Below, piece after piece: positions 22,819 to 31,590 of a stretch of DNA of 35,137 nucleotides. The position numbers and the translations under genes are program-made. Position 1 is the stretch's first letter, and the number at the start of each line of letters is the position of its first letter. This DNA comes from Actinomyces johnsonii (GTDB lineage: Bacteria > Actinomycetota > Actinomycetes > Actinomycetales > Actinomycetaceae), in contig NZ_VICB01000009.1 of the NCBI RefSeq assembly GCF_006546835.1, positions 674-35,810 on the forward strand, in the 5' to 3' direction. The notes beneath the pieces are model-generated. The model was not told the DNA's origin. It did no database searches and saw nothing but the letters and a program-made list of their open reading frames with translations.

Positions 22819-24684
22819 ATGAGATCCACATCCCTGGCCGTACGGAAGGCGGGCGCGGCCCTGGCAGTACTGATGCTGTCAACCGCCCTGGCGGCCTGCC
22901 AACCAAACAGCTCCACCGACGCCACCGCACCCACCGCTGTACCCACAGCCACCAACCAGACCGGCAACTCCACCGACAATCCTGACGGCTCCACCGGCAA
23001 CTCCACCGACAACCCCGACGGCTCCACCGGCGGCTCCAGCAACTCCACCGATAACCCTGACGGCTCCACCGGCAACTCCACCGACAGTCCCAACGGCTCC
23101 ACCGGCGGCTCCGGCAACTCCACCGGTAGCCCCGGCGGTTCCCAGGGTGATGTTCCCCGGGGGCTGGAGAGTTTCTACAACCAGACCATCGACTGGAAGG
23201 ACTGCTCAGACGGCACCGCATCCTTCCAGTGCGGGATGGTCACCGTCCCCCTGGACTACGAGCACCCGGACGGCCAAACCATCACCATCGCCGTGAGGAA
23301 GCTCGCCGCCTCCGACGGTAACGCCGAGCACGGCTCCCTGTTCCTCAACCCCGGAGGCCCCGGTGGCAGCGGCGTGGCGATGATGCAGGTCATGGCCCCC
23401 ATGCTTACGGAGGAGACTCGAGGCGCCTACGACATCATCGGCTTCGATCCTCGCGGAGTCGGGCAGTCCACCCCGATCACCTGCTGGACCAACGACGAGA
23501 TCAAGCAGCACCTGGCGAATCCCAGCGACGACGCCGGCCCGACGGACCCGCTCAAGGGAGTCATGTACAAGAACGTTGCGGCCCAAGAGAAGATAGACCG
23601 GGGCACGGCCAACGCCGCCAGGTGCGCCCAGCACTCGCAGGTCCCCGAACTGCTCGACCACGTCGGCACTCGCAACGTCGCCCGCGACCTGGACATCCTG
23701 CGTGCCACGAACAGCAACGCGAAGCTGAACTACCTGGGCGTCTCCTACGGGACCTATATCGGAGCCATCTATGCCGATCTCTTCCCAGACCACGTCGGCC
23801 GCGTCGTCCTGGACAGCGCCATGGATCCCTCGAAACGATCGGGTGGCGAAATCAGAGCCGAGCAAATCACGTTCTTGGAAGGCGCCCTGCGTCAGTACGT
23901 CGAGCACTGCCAGGCCCAGGATGGCTGCCCCCTGACCGGCTCCACGGACGAGGCGGTCGCCCAACTGGCCGCCTTCGTCGATGGCCTGGACAAGAACCCA
24001 CTGACCGCCCCGGACTCCGACGCCACCGTCAACACGCAGGACGCCACCGTCATCATCCAGCGGCTCGCCGTCGCACAGCCGGACTGGGAGGCGCTGACCG
24101 CCATGCTCACCCCGGCGATGACCAACCACGACGGCACCCTCATGGTGAAAGCGAAACAGGGCTCGAACAAGTCATCGACGATGCCCGTCGAGGCGGCGGC
24201 CTACATCGCCAACAGCGAGATCATGTTCGCCGCGGTCATCTGCAACGACGACCCGGACACGGGCGGTACCGCCTCCGACTGGGACGCGCAGGCAGCCGCC
24301 GAAAAGAAGACCTACCCCTTCTTCGGCGGAACCTCGAGCGCCATGGACGCCTACTGCCAAGGCTGGGGGCACCGGGGGAAGACCCCGCCCCAGGAGACCC
24401 GCGCCAAGGGCTCCGACCCGATCCTCGTCGTCGGGATTAAGGGAGATATCCAGACGCTCTACTCCTGGGCCCAGAGCCTCGCCGGCCAGCTGGACAACGG
24501 CCACCTGCTCACCGTCGAGGGCTACGGTCATGGCGCCTTCGGCACGAACAGCTGCGCCTCCACAGCCATCACCGGCTTCCTCGTCAACGGAACTATGCCG
24601 GCTGACGGCACCACCTGCGCCGCCGAACCCCGGCAGGCCGCCGCCGATCCCCCACCCGCCGCCAACGGCGGAGCCGAGGGCTGA
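22819..24684 (+). CDS. TAP-type alpha/beta hydrolase lipoprotein 3
   Basis: 621 residues from the ATG at 22819. The signal peptide ends at the lipobox LAAC (Cys27). The linker is expanded to about 80 residues by imperfect NSTDNPDGSTG repeats, which explains the extra length over its paralogues. Catalytic elements: LNPGGPGGSG, GVSYG (nucleophile Ser309), IKGDIQTLY (Asp) and GYGHG (His). About 25 residues after the nucleophile it has a short insertion relative to TAP 2 (SGGEIRAEQ) in what should be the lid region. Several blocks are identical to TAP 2. The role is inferred to be surface-bound removal of di- or tripeptides, with specificity unknown. A terminator follows at 24712-24755. Confidence 0.92.
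   Translation: MRSTSLAVRKAGAALAVLMLSTALAACQPNSSTDATAPTAVPTATNQTGNSTDNPDGSTGNSTDNPDGSTGGSSNSTDNPDGSTGNSTDSPNGSTGGSGNSTGSPGGSQGDVPRGLESFYNQTIDWKDCSDGTASFQCGMVTVPLDYEHPDGQTITIAVRKLAASDGNAEHGSLFLNPGGPGGSGVAMMQVMAPMLTEETRGAYDIIGFDPRGVGQSTPITCWTNDEIKQHLANPSDDAGPTDPLKGVMYKNVAAQEKIDRGTANAARCAQHSQVPELLDHVGTRNVARDLDILRATNSNAKLNYLGVSYGTYIGAIYADLFPDHVGRVVLDSAMDPSKRSGGEIRAEQITFLEGALRQYVEHCQAQDGCPLTGSTDEAVAQLAAFVDGLDKNPLTAPDSDATVNTQDATVIIQRLAVAQPDWEALTAMLTPAMTNHDGTLMVKAKQGSNKSSTMPVEAAAYIANSEIMFAAVICNDDPDTGGTASDWDAQAAAEKKTYPFFGGTSSAMDAYCQGWGHRGKTPPQETRAKGSDPILVVGIKGDIQTLYSWAQSLAGQLDNGHLLTVEGYGHGAFGTNSCASTAITGFLVNGTMPADGTTCAAEPRQAAADPPPAANGGAEG
22962..23141 (+). repeat. In-frame linker repeats in TAP gene 3
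   Basis: About four to five imperfect units of 33-42 bp encode NSTDNPDGSTG and variants between the lipid anchor and the hydrolase domain. The near-identical DNA units favour slippage or recombination, so linker length may vary between strains. Confidence 0.75.
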
Positions 24685-24711
24685 CAAACAGCACCGCACC
24701 CGCGAAACACT

Positions 24712-24755
24712 CCGGAGCCTCGGGCTCACTCCTGGTGAGTGGCCCGAGGCTCCGG
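24712..24755. terminator. Hairpin terminator after TAP gene 3, shared with the convergent regulator gene
   Basis: A 19-bp stem with one bulged T (arms 24712-24731 and 24737-24755) has a 5-nt loop. It lies between the plus-strand TAP gene (ends 24684) and the minus-strand response-regulator pseudogene (ends 24799). Confidence 0.8.
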
Positions 24756-24798
24756 TCTGCTGGGCGGGCATGGATGTCGTCGGGCAGCGACGGCAGAT

Positions 24799-25465
24799 TC
24801 AGCGAGCGACGTCGTCGACGGCGCACTCGGCCACGGCGACGGCGAGCTGGACCCGGTTGGTGACGCCGAACTTGTCCAGCAGAGCGGAAACGTGAGTCTT
24901 GACGGTGCTGGCGCCGACGGCGAGCTCCGCGGCGATCTCGCCGTTGCCCAGGCCCTGCGCCACGAGCAGGGCGACTTGGCGTTCCCTGTCGGTGACGGTG
25001 TCGGGGAAGGCACGGCGCTGCGGGGTGGCCTCGACGGCCGTCTCAACGAGCCGGTCCAGGACGGAGCCGGAGAAGGCTCGCTGACCGTCGGCAGCGGCGC
25101 GCACGGAGCTGAAGATGATCTCGGGAGCGCTGTCCTTGAGGAGGAAGCCGGTGGCGCCGGCGCGCAGGGCGGCGGCGACCATCGCGTCGGTGTCGAAGGC
25201 GGTCAGCACGAGGACCTTGGTGTCGGGGGCAGTCGGCGGTGATCTGCGCGGTGGCCCAGACGCCATCGGTACCGGGCATGTGCAGGTCCATGAGGACGAC
25301 GTCGGGACGCAGGCTGCGCACCGCGTCGTAGCCGCTGCGCCCGTCGGCCCCCTCGCCGAGGACCGTGACGCCGGAGTCGCTCTCGAGGATGAGGCGCAGG
25401 GCGGCGCGCACGAGGGCGTCGTCGTCAACGATGACAACGCGTACACGGCGCTGCGGTGAGTCCAT
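24799..25465 (-). pseudogene. NarL/LuxR-family response regulator, frameshifted
   Basis: The reading begins at the ATG at 25465 (AAAGGA upstream) with a receiver domain: VRVVIVDDDALVRAAL and the phospho-acceptor in LMDLHMPGTDG. It stays open until ITADCP, where a run of five G on the plus strand (25225-25229) puts the rest out of frame. With one base fewer the protein continues DTKVLVLTAFDTDA and on through a complete receiver and a LuxR-type HTH (TDRERQVALLVAQGLGNGEI, then ASTVKTHVSALLDKFG) to the stop at 24799. The repaired product would be about 221 residues, normal for the family. As read, the receiver is truncated and no DNA-binding domain is made. A homopolymer sequencing error is the main alternative. 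Confidence 0.8.
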
Positions 25466-25498
25466 GCCGATTCCTTTGTTTCCTCAACTACCTGGGGC

Positions 25499-26740
25499 CT
25501 ACTGCATGTCGGGGCGGGCAGGTACGGCGGCCATGACGATGAACTGCTCTGTGCGCTGCGAGACGTGCAGCTCGCCACCGAGAAGCCGCAGCCGCTCGCG
25601 CAGACCCTCCAGGCCCAGGCCACCTCCGGGCGCCGTCGGCCGAGGCGTGGACGGGCAGTCGTTGACGCACCGCACCATGAGAGCGGCGGCGCCGTCACCG
25701 GGATCGTCGGCGGCCTCGACCTCACAGTCGAGCCGCACCACGCCGCCGGCCCCGTGGCGGCGGGCGTTGGTGAGCAGCTCCTCGATGGTGCGCAGGACCG
25801 CGTGCCGACTGCGGGCGTCGGCGGCCTCGAAGGAATCCGCCCAGGACTCGGCCAGGTGCAGTTCGATCTCCTGGCCGGCCTCCCGCTCATGGGCAAGGAC
25901 CTCCTCGACGTCGGACCAGGTGGCGCGAGCGCCGTCAGCGGAACCGTCGTCGTGCAGGACGGCGAGGATCTGGCGCAGCTCGCGTCCGGAGTCGGCCGCG
26001 AGGGTGTGAATGCTGCCCGCGATCTTGCGGACACTCCCTATATCCAGGTAGGTGCGGGTCTGGAGGGTGCCGGCGTGGAGGGAGATCAGGGAGAGGCGGT
26101 GGGCAAGGGAGTCGTGCATCTCGCGGGAGATGCGGGAGCGCTCCTCGGCGCGGCTCTGGGCGATGCGCGCCTCCTGCGTGGTGCGGATGAGGCGGGCCTC
26201 GCGGGAGGCTGAGCGCAGCAGCTCCTCGCGGGCCTGCAGGTTGACGCCCAGCATGACGCAGACGATGCAGATCGGGAGAGTAACCATTGCGTATGTGGCG
26301 ACGGCCGATAGCGTGGCCTCTTCGCGAATCGGATTGAGGAGCGGAGACATGGTCACGCCCATGATCATGGCAGCCACCACGACCGGTATCGCTTTCGCCC
26401 CTTTACGCATGCCGATGACGGTCGCAGACACATAAGCCGCCACCTGCGGCCAGGTGGGGATGAACCCCAGGACAACGATAAGGATCGACAACGACGGGCG
26501 GGGTCCTCTGAGAACCGGGATGAGGAGGAGGAGAAGACAGGTCAGAGAGATGAGTACATGTCCGGCATACATCACCTGCCAGCGGTCCAAGCCCGGCACG
26601 ACCGTGGAGCCGCCTTCCAGCTTGAGGTACGCAATCAGGGCGAGCAGCGTCTACACCACGGTGATCGAGGCGGTGCCGCTCCAGACGAGGATCTGCACCT
26701 TGCGGGTGTGCGCGCTGGAGGAGACGGAGGCGTCGGCCAT
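25499..26740 (-). pseudogene. NarL-type sensor histidine kinase, interrupted by an in-frame TAG
   Basis: The expected start is the ATG at 26740 (MADASVSSSAHTRKVQ). The frame then meets TAG at 26651-26653 in the first membrane segment (ITVV-stop-TLLALIAYLKLEGG) and stays open to 25499. Downstream are further membrane segments, the HisKA_3 dimerisation helix with the phospho-histidine (RISREMHDSLAHRLSLISL), an HATPase N-box (EELLTNARRHG) and a G-box (GGGLGLEGLRERL). A shorter product from the GTG at 26599 would keep catalytic parts but lose the first membrane segment. The regulator gene starts 33 bp further on and is also broken. No transporter is directly attached, so the signal and targets are unknown. 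Confidence 0.8.
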
Positions 26741-26771
26741 GGGCCGACCCTACTGAGGGCGCCTGTGCGGG

Positions 26772-26882
26772 GGCCTCCCCCACCTGGGGGAGGCCGTTCG
26801 CCGTCGTCAGCCGCGCGTTCGTAGGGTAGGTGTCGCGGTCGTACCCTCTACCCCTCGAACGCACGTCCTAAGGTACGAACGC
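26772..26882. promoter_or_regulatory. Divergent promoter region with hairpin and GCGTTCG repeats
   Basis: Between the kinase start (26740, minus) and the helicase start (27003, plus) lies a perfect 10-bp hairpin with 4-nt loop (arms 26772-26781 and 26786-26795). It is followed by an imperfect 15-bp inverted repeat starting GCGTTCGTAGGG (arms 26815-26829 and 26848-26862, 13 of 15). Then comes GGTACGAACGC (26872-26882). The last motif is identical to that at the start of the TAP 3 leader. The remaining bases to 27002 show no gene. Confidence 0.45.
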
Positions 26883-27002
26883 GGCGATCCAGGGCGGGCG
26901 GCGCAGGATGCGGACGACCGCAGCCTTCAGGGGCACTCGGATCCGGACACAGGCAGAGGCGAGTCGGACGCCGGCACCTACTGGTGGTGCACACTGTGCC
27001 CC

Positions 27003-29570
27003 ATGGCAGACGGGACCAGACGCGATCTCACCGGGCTCCTGGAGTCCATCGGCGGGCGCGACGGCCGGCTCGTCCATCTCCAGCGCGTCCCGTCCCACCC
27101 CGGCCGTCACGCCGACTGGCCCGAGTGGGCGGACCCCGACCTCGTGACCGCCTACCGCCGTCTCGGCGTCGAGCGCCCCTGGACGCACCAGGTCGCCGCC
27201 GCGCGCTCCGCCCACGCCGGTCACCACACAGTTCTGGCCACCGGCACCGGTTCGGGCAAGTCGCTGGCCGCCTGGCTTCCGGCGCTCTCCGATGTCCTGG
27301 CCGCCCAGGCCCCCGGCGTCGACTCGCGCATCTCCGCTCACGGCCAGCGCCCCACCACTGTCTACCTCTCCCCCACCAAGGCGCTCGCCGCCGATCAGGC
27401 CGCCGCCCTGGGCCGGCTCATCGGCGAGCTCGAGACCGTCCAGCGCGATGCCGGCACGCCCGCGGGCTCCCTGCGCACGGTGCGCGCCGGCACCTGCGAT
27501 GGGGACACGCCCCTGCCCGAGCGCGACTGGGTGCGCGCCCATGCTGACGTCGTCCTGACCAACCCCGACTTCCTCCACTTCTCCCTGCTGCCGGGCCACG
27601 AGCGCTGGCCCCGTCTCCTGCGGGGCCTGCGCTACATCGTCATCGACGAGTGCCACGCCTACCGCGGGATCCTGGGGGCGCACGTCGCCCTCGTGTTGCG
27701 CCGCCTCCTGCGGCTCGTGGCGCGCCTGCGCCCGCGCGGCCCGCAGCCGGTGGTCCTGTGCGCCTCGGCCACCGCGGCCGAGCCGGCCCTCACCGCGGCC
27801 CGACTCATCGGCGCCGAGCCCGACGACGTCGTGGCCGTCACCGATGACGGCGCACCCGCCGGGGAACGCACCCTGGCCCTGTGGCAGCCGGCCCTGCGCG
27901 ACCCCTGGGCGCTGCCTGCACCCGGTGAGGGCGGGCCGGCCAAGACAGCTGCGCCGCAACCGGACCCGGCCGAGGACGCCGGCTCCTCCCCCGGCACGGC
28001 GCAGGCCGGAGCCGAGGCCATGACCGCCGAACCGGACTCAGGCGATCCGGGCGAGGACCCCTCGGCACGGCGCAGCGCCGTCGTCGAGGCCGCCGAGCTG
28101 CTCGTGGATCTCCTGAGCGTGGGCGCCCGGGCGCTGGTGTTCGTGCGCTCGCGGCGCTCGGCGGAGATCGTGGCCGAGCGGGCCCGGCACACATTGGGGC
28201 TCTCGCTGCCCGAGCTCATCGGCACGGTCTCGGCCTACCGCGGCGGCTACCTGCCCGAGGAGCGTCGGGCCCTGGAGGCCGACCTGCGCTCGGGCCGGCT
28301 GCGGGCGCTGGCCACCACCAGCGCCCTGGAGCTGGGCATCGACGTCACCGGCTTGGACGCGGTCCTCATCGCCGGCTGGCCGGGCACGCGAGTCTCGCTC
28401 GGGCAGCAGGCGGGCCGGGCCGGGCGGGCCGGCAGCCGCGGGCTCGCAGTCCTCATTGCCTCCGACAACCCGCTGGACGCCTACCTGGTGCACCACCCCG
28501 AGGCGGTGTTCGCCGCCCCCGAGGCCACGGTCTTCGACCCGACCAACCCCTACGTGCTCGCACCCCACCTGTGCGCCGCCGCCTCCGAGGCGCCCCTGAA
28601 AGCCTCGGACCTGGCCCTGTTCGGCCTGCCCGATGACGCCCTGCTGCGAGAGCTGGAGGGCCGGGGAGCGCTGCGACGTCGGCCCACGGGCTGGTTCTGG
28701 AACGTCAACCTTCCCGGGCGGCCTCAGGACCTGGTCTCGCTGCGCGGTGATGAACGGCCCGAAGTGCCGGTGGTGGAGGCCGGCACTGGCGCCATCATCG
28801 GCACGGTCAACGGTGCGACCGCCGACTCCACCGTCCATGAGGGCGCCGTCTACGTCCACCAGGGGCGCGTCTACGTGGTCGAGGAGCTGGCCGACGACGT
28901 CGCGCTCGTGCGGCCCCGAGCGGCGGTCGGGTACCGCACGCGGGCCCAGGTGCACTCGAGCGTGCGCATCATCGCCGAGCGCGAACAGCAGGTCTGGAGG
29001 GCGGCCGGACGCGGAGAGCCGACGATCACCTGGTCCTTCGGGTCGGTGGAGGTCACCAGCCAGGTGACGGGATTCCAGAAGACGGCGCTGCCCGGCGGGG
29101 AGGTCGTCTCGCAGCACGCCCTGGAGATGGACGAGCGCGTGCTGCCCACCGCCGCCGTGTGGTGGACCATCCCGCTGAGGGCCTGCGAGGCCGGGGGCCT
29201 GGAACTCGCCACGCTGCCCGGTGCCCTGCACGCGGCAGAGCACGCAAGCATCGGAATGCTGCCACTGCTGGCGACCTGTGACCGCTGGGATATCGGCGGA
29301 CTCTCAACGGCGCTGCACCCGCAGACCGGCGCGCCCACCGTGTTCGTCCATGACGGGCACGCCGGCGGAGCGGGCTTCGCCGAGCGCGGCTACCGGGCCG
29401 GGCGCGAGTGGCTGGAGGCGACGCTCGCCGTCGTCGAGGGCTGCGGGTGCGCGAGCGGCTGCCCCTCGTGCGTGCAGTCGCCCAAGTGCGGCAATAACAA
29501 CGAGCCCCTGGACAAGGCCGGGGCAGCCGTCCTACTGCGGCTCCTGCTCGAGGTGGCACCCCAGGAGTGA
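27003..29570 (+). CDS. DECH-box helicase with C-terminal DUF1998-like Zn-Cys region (helicase/secretion-neighbourhood type)
   Basis: 855 residues. The start ATG at 27003 has no obvious ribosome-binding site. Superfamily 2 helicase: Walker A GTGSGKS near residue 81, a Walker B box as DECH (Asp215) rather than DEAD, and a second helicase domain with TTSALELGIDVTGLD and QQAGRAGRAG. An acidic Ala/Pro-rich insertion separates the two (about residues 310-350). The C-terminal region (HAAEHASIGMLPL, then CGCASGCPSCVQSPKCGN) supplies the four-cysteine site of the YprA/MrfA/Hrq1 group, which in other bacteria acts in repair of DNA crosslink damage. In Actinobacteria this subgroup is usually found beside Tad-pilus genes. 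Here those lie 4 kb away, past an ABC exporter. Confidence 0.92.
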   Translation: MADGTRRDLTGLLESIGGRDGRLVHLQRVPSHPGRHADWPEWADPDLVTAYRRLGVERPWTHQVAAARSAHAGHHTVLATGTGSGKSLAAWLPALSDVLAAQAPGVDSRISAHGQRPTTVYLSPTKALAADQAAALGRLIGELETVQRDAGTPAGSLRTVRAGTCDGDTPLPERDWVRAHADVVLTNPDFLHFSLLPGHERWPRLLRGLRYIVIDECHAYRGILGAHVALVLRRLLRLVARLRPRGPQPVVLCASATAAEPALTAARLIGAEPDDVVAVTDDGAPAGERTLALWQPALRDPWALPAPGEGGPAKTAAPQPDPAEDAGSSPGTAQAGAEAMTAEPDSGDPGEDPSARRSAVVEAAELLVDLLSVGARALVFVRSRRSAEIVAERARHTLGLSLPELIGTVSAYRGGYLPEERRALEADLRSGRLRALATTSALELGIDVTGLDAVLIAGWPGTRVSLGQQAGRAGRAGSRGLAVLIASDNPLDAYLVHHPEAVFAAPEATVFDPTNPYVLAPHLCAAASEAPLKASDLALFGLPDDALLRELEGRGALRRRPTGWFWNVNLPGRPQDLVSLRGDERPEVPVVEAGTGAIIGTVNGATADSTVHEGAVYVHQGRVYVVEELADDVALVRPRAAVGYRTRAQVHSSVRIIAEREQQVWRAAGRGEPTITWSFGSVEVTSQVTGFQKTALPGGEVVSQHALEMDERVLPTAAVWWTIPLRACEAGGLELATLPGALHAAEHASIGMLPLLATCDRWDIGGLSTALHPQTGAPTVFVHDGHAGGAGFAERGYRAGREWLEATLAVVEGCGCASGCPSCVQSPKCGNNNEPLDKAGAAVLLRLLLEVAPQE

Positions 29571-29801
29571 CGAGACGATTCCGGCGACAGATCCACCAAA
29601 AACTGTCCGGAATGGACGACTTTGACGCACTCCCCAACCCAGTACCCAGAAGTAACTGAACTCCGACCTGCCGCTTTGCGAATCGCACCTTGTGGGAGCG
29701 GCAGCAAAGTCGTCCGAAACGGTCAATCCGGCCGCCGAACCTGACGCGACGTGAGGCCGCTCAGTACTTGGGCATGAACGTAAATTCATAAGACGCTCTC
29801 C

Positions 29802-29840
29802 CTCATATTCATGAGATGCTCGCCCTCACGCAACGTGAGG
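29802..29840 (+). promoter_or_regulatory. Inverted repeats upstream of the ABC exporter operon
   Basis: CTCAT-attc-ATGAG (29802-29815) and CCTCACG-caa-CGTGAGG (29824-29840) lie 17-55 bp before the ATG at 29857. ACGTGAGGC also occurs singly at about 29749. They may be operator sites for a drug-responsive repressor such as a MarR- or TetR-type protein. No regulator gene is adjacent. The remainder of 29571-29801 shows no gene, only moderately A/T-rich DNA. Confidence 0.4.
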
Positions 29841-29856
29841 CTGATACGTTCACAGC

Positions 29857-31590
29857 ATGCTCGTTCGACTACTGCGCAGACACCTGCAACCGTATACGGG
29901 CCTGCTTCTGTGCGTTCTGGTGCTTCAGTTCGCCCAGGTGATGGCTTCCTTGTACCTTCCCACCCTCAACGCCGACATCATCGATAAGGGCGTGGCCACC
30001 GGGGACACCGGTTACATCTGGCGCACGGGCGCCTTCATGCTGGCGGTGAGCGTCGGTCAGGGCCTGTGCACGGTGGCGGCGACGTATCTCGCGGCGCGGG
30101 CGGCGATGAGCATGGGCCGCGACCTTCGCGGGGCGGTCTTTGAGCGGGTCAGCGGTTTCTCCGAGCGGGAGATCTCCGCCTTCGGGGCGGGCTCGCTCAT
30201 CACCCGCAACACCAACGACGTCCAGCAGGTCCAGATGCTGGTGATGATGAGCTGCACGATGCTGGTGACGGCGCCGGTCATGGCGGTGGGCGGCATCATC
30301 ATGGCGGTGACGCGCGCGCCCGGCCTGTCCTGGCTGATCGCGGTGTCGGTGCCGGTCCTGCTGGTGGCGGTGGGCCTCATCGTGAGCCGGATGCTGCCCC
30401 TGTTCCGCTCCTACCAGGACAAGCTCGACGCCATCAACCGGGTGATGCGCGAGCAGCTCACCGGCATTCGGGTCATTCGCGCCTTCGTGCGCGAGGAGGC
30501 CGAGACCGAGCGCTTCGAGGACGCCAACACCGACATCGCCTGGGTCGGCGAGCGCGTGGGCCGGCTCTTCGTCCTGCTGTTCCCGCTGGTGATGCTCGTG
30601 CTGGACGTGACGATCGTCGGCGTCATCTGGTTCGGCGGGCACCGGGTCGGCGACGGCGACGTGGAGGTGGGCACCCTCATCGCCTTCATGTCCTACCTCA
30701 TGCAGATCCTCATGGGCATCGTCATGGCGAGCTTCATGACGATCATGATCCCGCGCGCGGCCGTGTGCGCTGAGCGCATCAGCGAGGTGCTGGCGACGCC
30801 GCCGACCATCACCTCCTCCCCCGACGCCGTCGACACCTTCCCGACTCCTGGAACGGTCGAGATGCGTCACGTCACCTTCGTCTATCCCGACGCCGACGCC
30901 CGCGTCCTGGCCGAGGTCAGTTTCACCGTGGAACCGGGCACGACGACGGCGATCGTGGGCTCGACGGCGTCGGGCAAGTCCACGGTGGTGCGGTTGCTGG
31001 CCCGGTTGCTGGAGGCGAGCTCGGGTCAGGTGCTCATCGGCGGCACCGACGTGCGCAAGGCCGACCCCGAGGCGCTGTGGGCGCAGTTGGGGCTCGTGCC
31101 CCAGCAGCCCTTCCTGTTCGCCGGGACCGTGGCCTCCAACCTGCGTCTGGGGCGAGAGGAGGCCACCGACGACGAGCTGTGGGAGGCCCTGGAGGTCGCC
31201 CAGGCCAAGGACTTCGTGAGCCAGATGGACGGGGGCCTTCAGGCAACCATCGCCCAGGGCGGCACGAATGTCTCCGGCGGTCAGCGTCAGCGCCTGGCTA
31301 TCGCCCGGGCCCTGGTGCGACGCCCCGACATCCTCATCTTCGACGACTCCTTCTCGGCCCTGGACGTGTCCACCGACGCACGGCTGCGCGAGGCCATGGG
31401 GCCGGCCACCGCCGGCATCACGAAGGTGATCGTGGCCCAGCGCGTTTCCACGATCACCGGGGCCGACCAAATCCTCGTCCTGGACGGCGGCCACCTGGTG
31501 GGCAGCGGCACGCACACCGAGCTGCTGGCTACCTGCCCCGTCTACCGCGAAATCGTCACCTCCCAGCTCGGAGCGGAGGCCGCAGCATGA
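29857..31590 (+). CDS. Heterodimeric ABC exporter half-transporter, degenerate ATP site (TM287-like)
   Basis: 577 residues: six membrane helices (about 15-300) followed by a nucleotide-binding domain. Walker A is GSTASGKST (from Gly368), signature VSGGQRQRLAIARAL is canonical, but Walker B reads IFDDSFSALD with Asp in place of the catalytic Glu. The switch-loop His is Gln (VIVAQRVST). These two changes mark the non-hydrolysing site of heterodimeric exporters such as TM287/288 and LmrCD. The partner starts at 31587, overlapping this stop by 4 bp. Substrates are likely drugs, peptides or lipids and cannot be told from sequence. The start ATG has only a distant GTGAGG, so initiation may depend on the upstream structure. 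Confidence 0.93.
   Translation: MLVRLLRRHLQPYTGLLLCVLVLQFAQVMASLYLPTLNADIIDKGVATGDTGYIWRTGAFMLAVSVGQGLCTVAATYLAARAAMSMGRDLRGAVFERVSGFSEREISAFGAGSLITRNTNDVQQVQMLVMMSCTMLVTAPVMAVGGIIMAVTRAPGLSWLIAVSVPVLLVAVGLIVSRMLPLFRSYQDKLDAINRVMREQLTGIRVIRAFVREEAETERFEDANTDIAWVGERVGRLFVLLFPLVMLVLDVTIVGVIWFGGHRVGDGDVEVGTLIAFMSYLMQILMGIVMASFMTIMIPRAAVCAERISEVLATPPTITSSPDAVDTFPTPGTVEMRHVTFVYPDADARVLAEVSFTVEPGTTTAIVGSTASGKSTVVRLLARLLEASSGQVLIGGTDVRKADPEALWAQLGLVPQQPFLFAGTVASNLRLGREEATDDELWEALEVAQAKDFVSQMDGGLQATIAQGGTNVSGGQRQRLAIARALVRRPDILIFDDSFSALDVSTDARLREAMGPATAGITKVIVAQRVSTITGADQILVLDGGHLVGSGTHTELLATCPVYREIVTSQLGAEAAA

Noticed and set aside
24739..25242. Plus-strand open frame opposite the response regulator
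   Set aside because: It is an antisense shadow; receiver and HTH motifs are on the minus strand.
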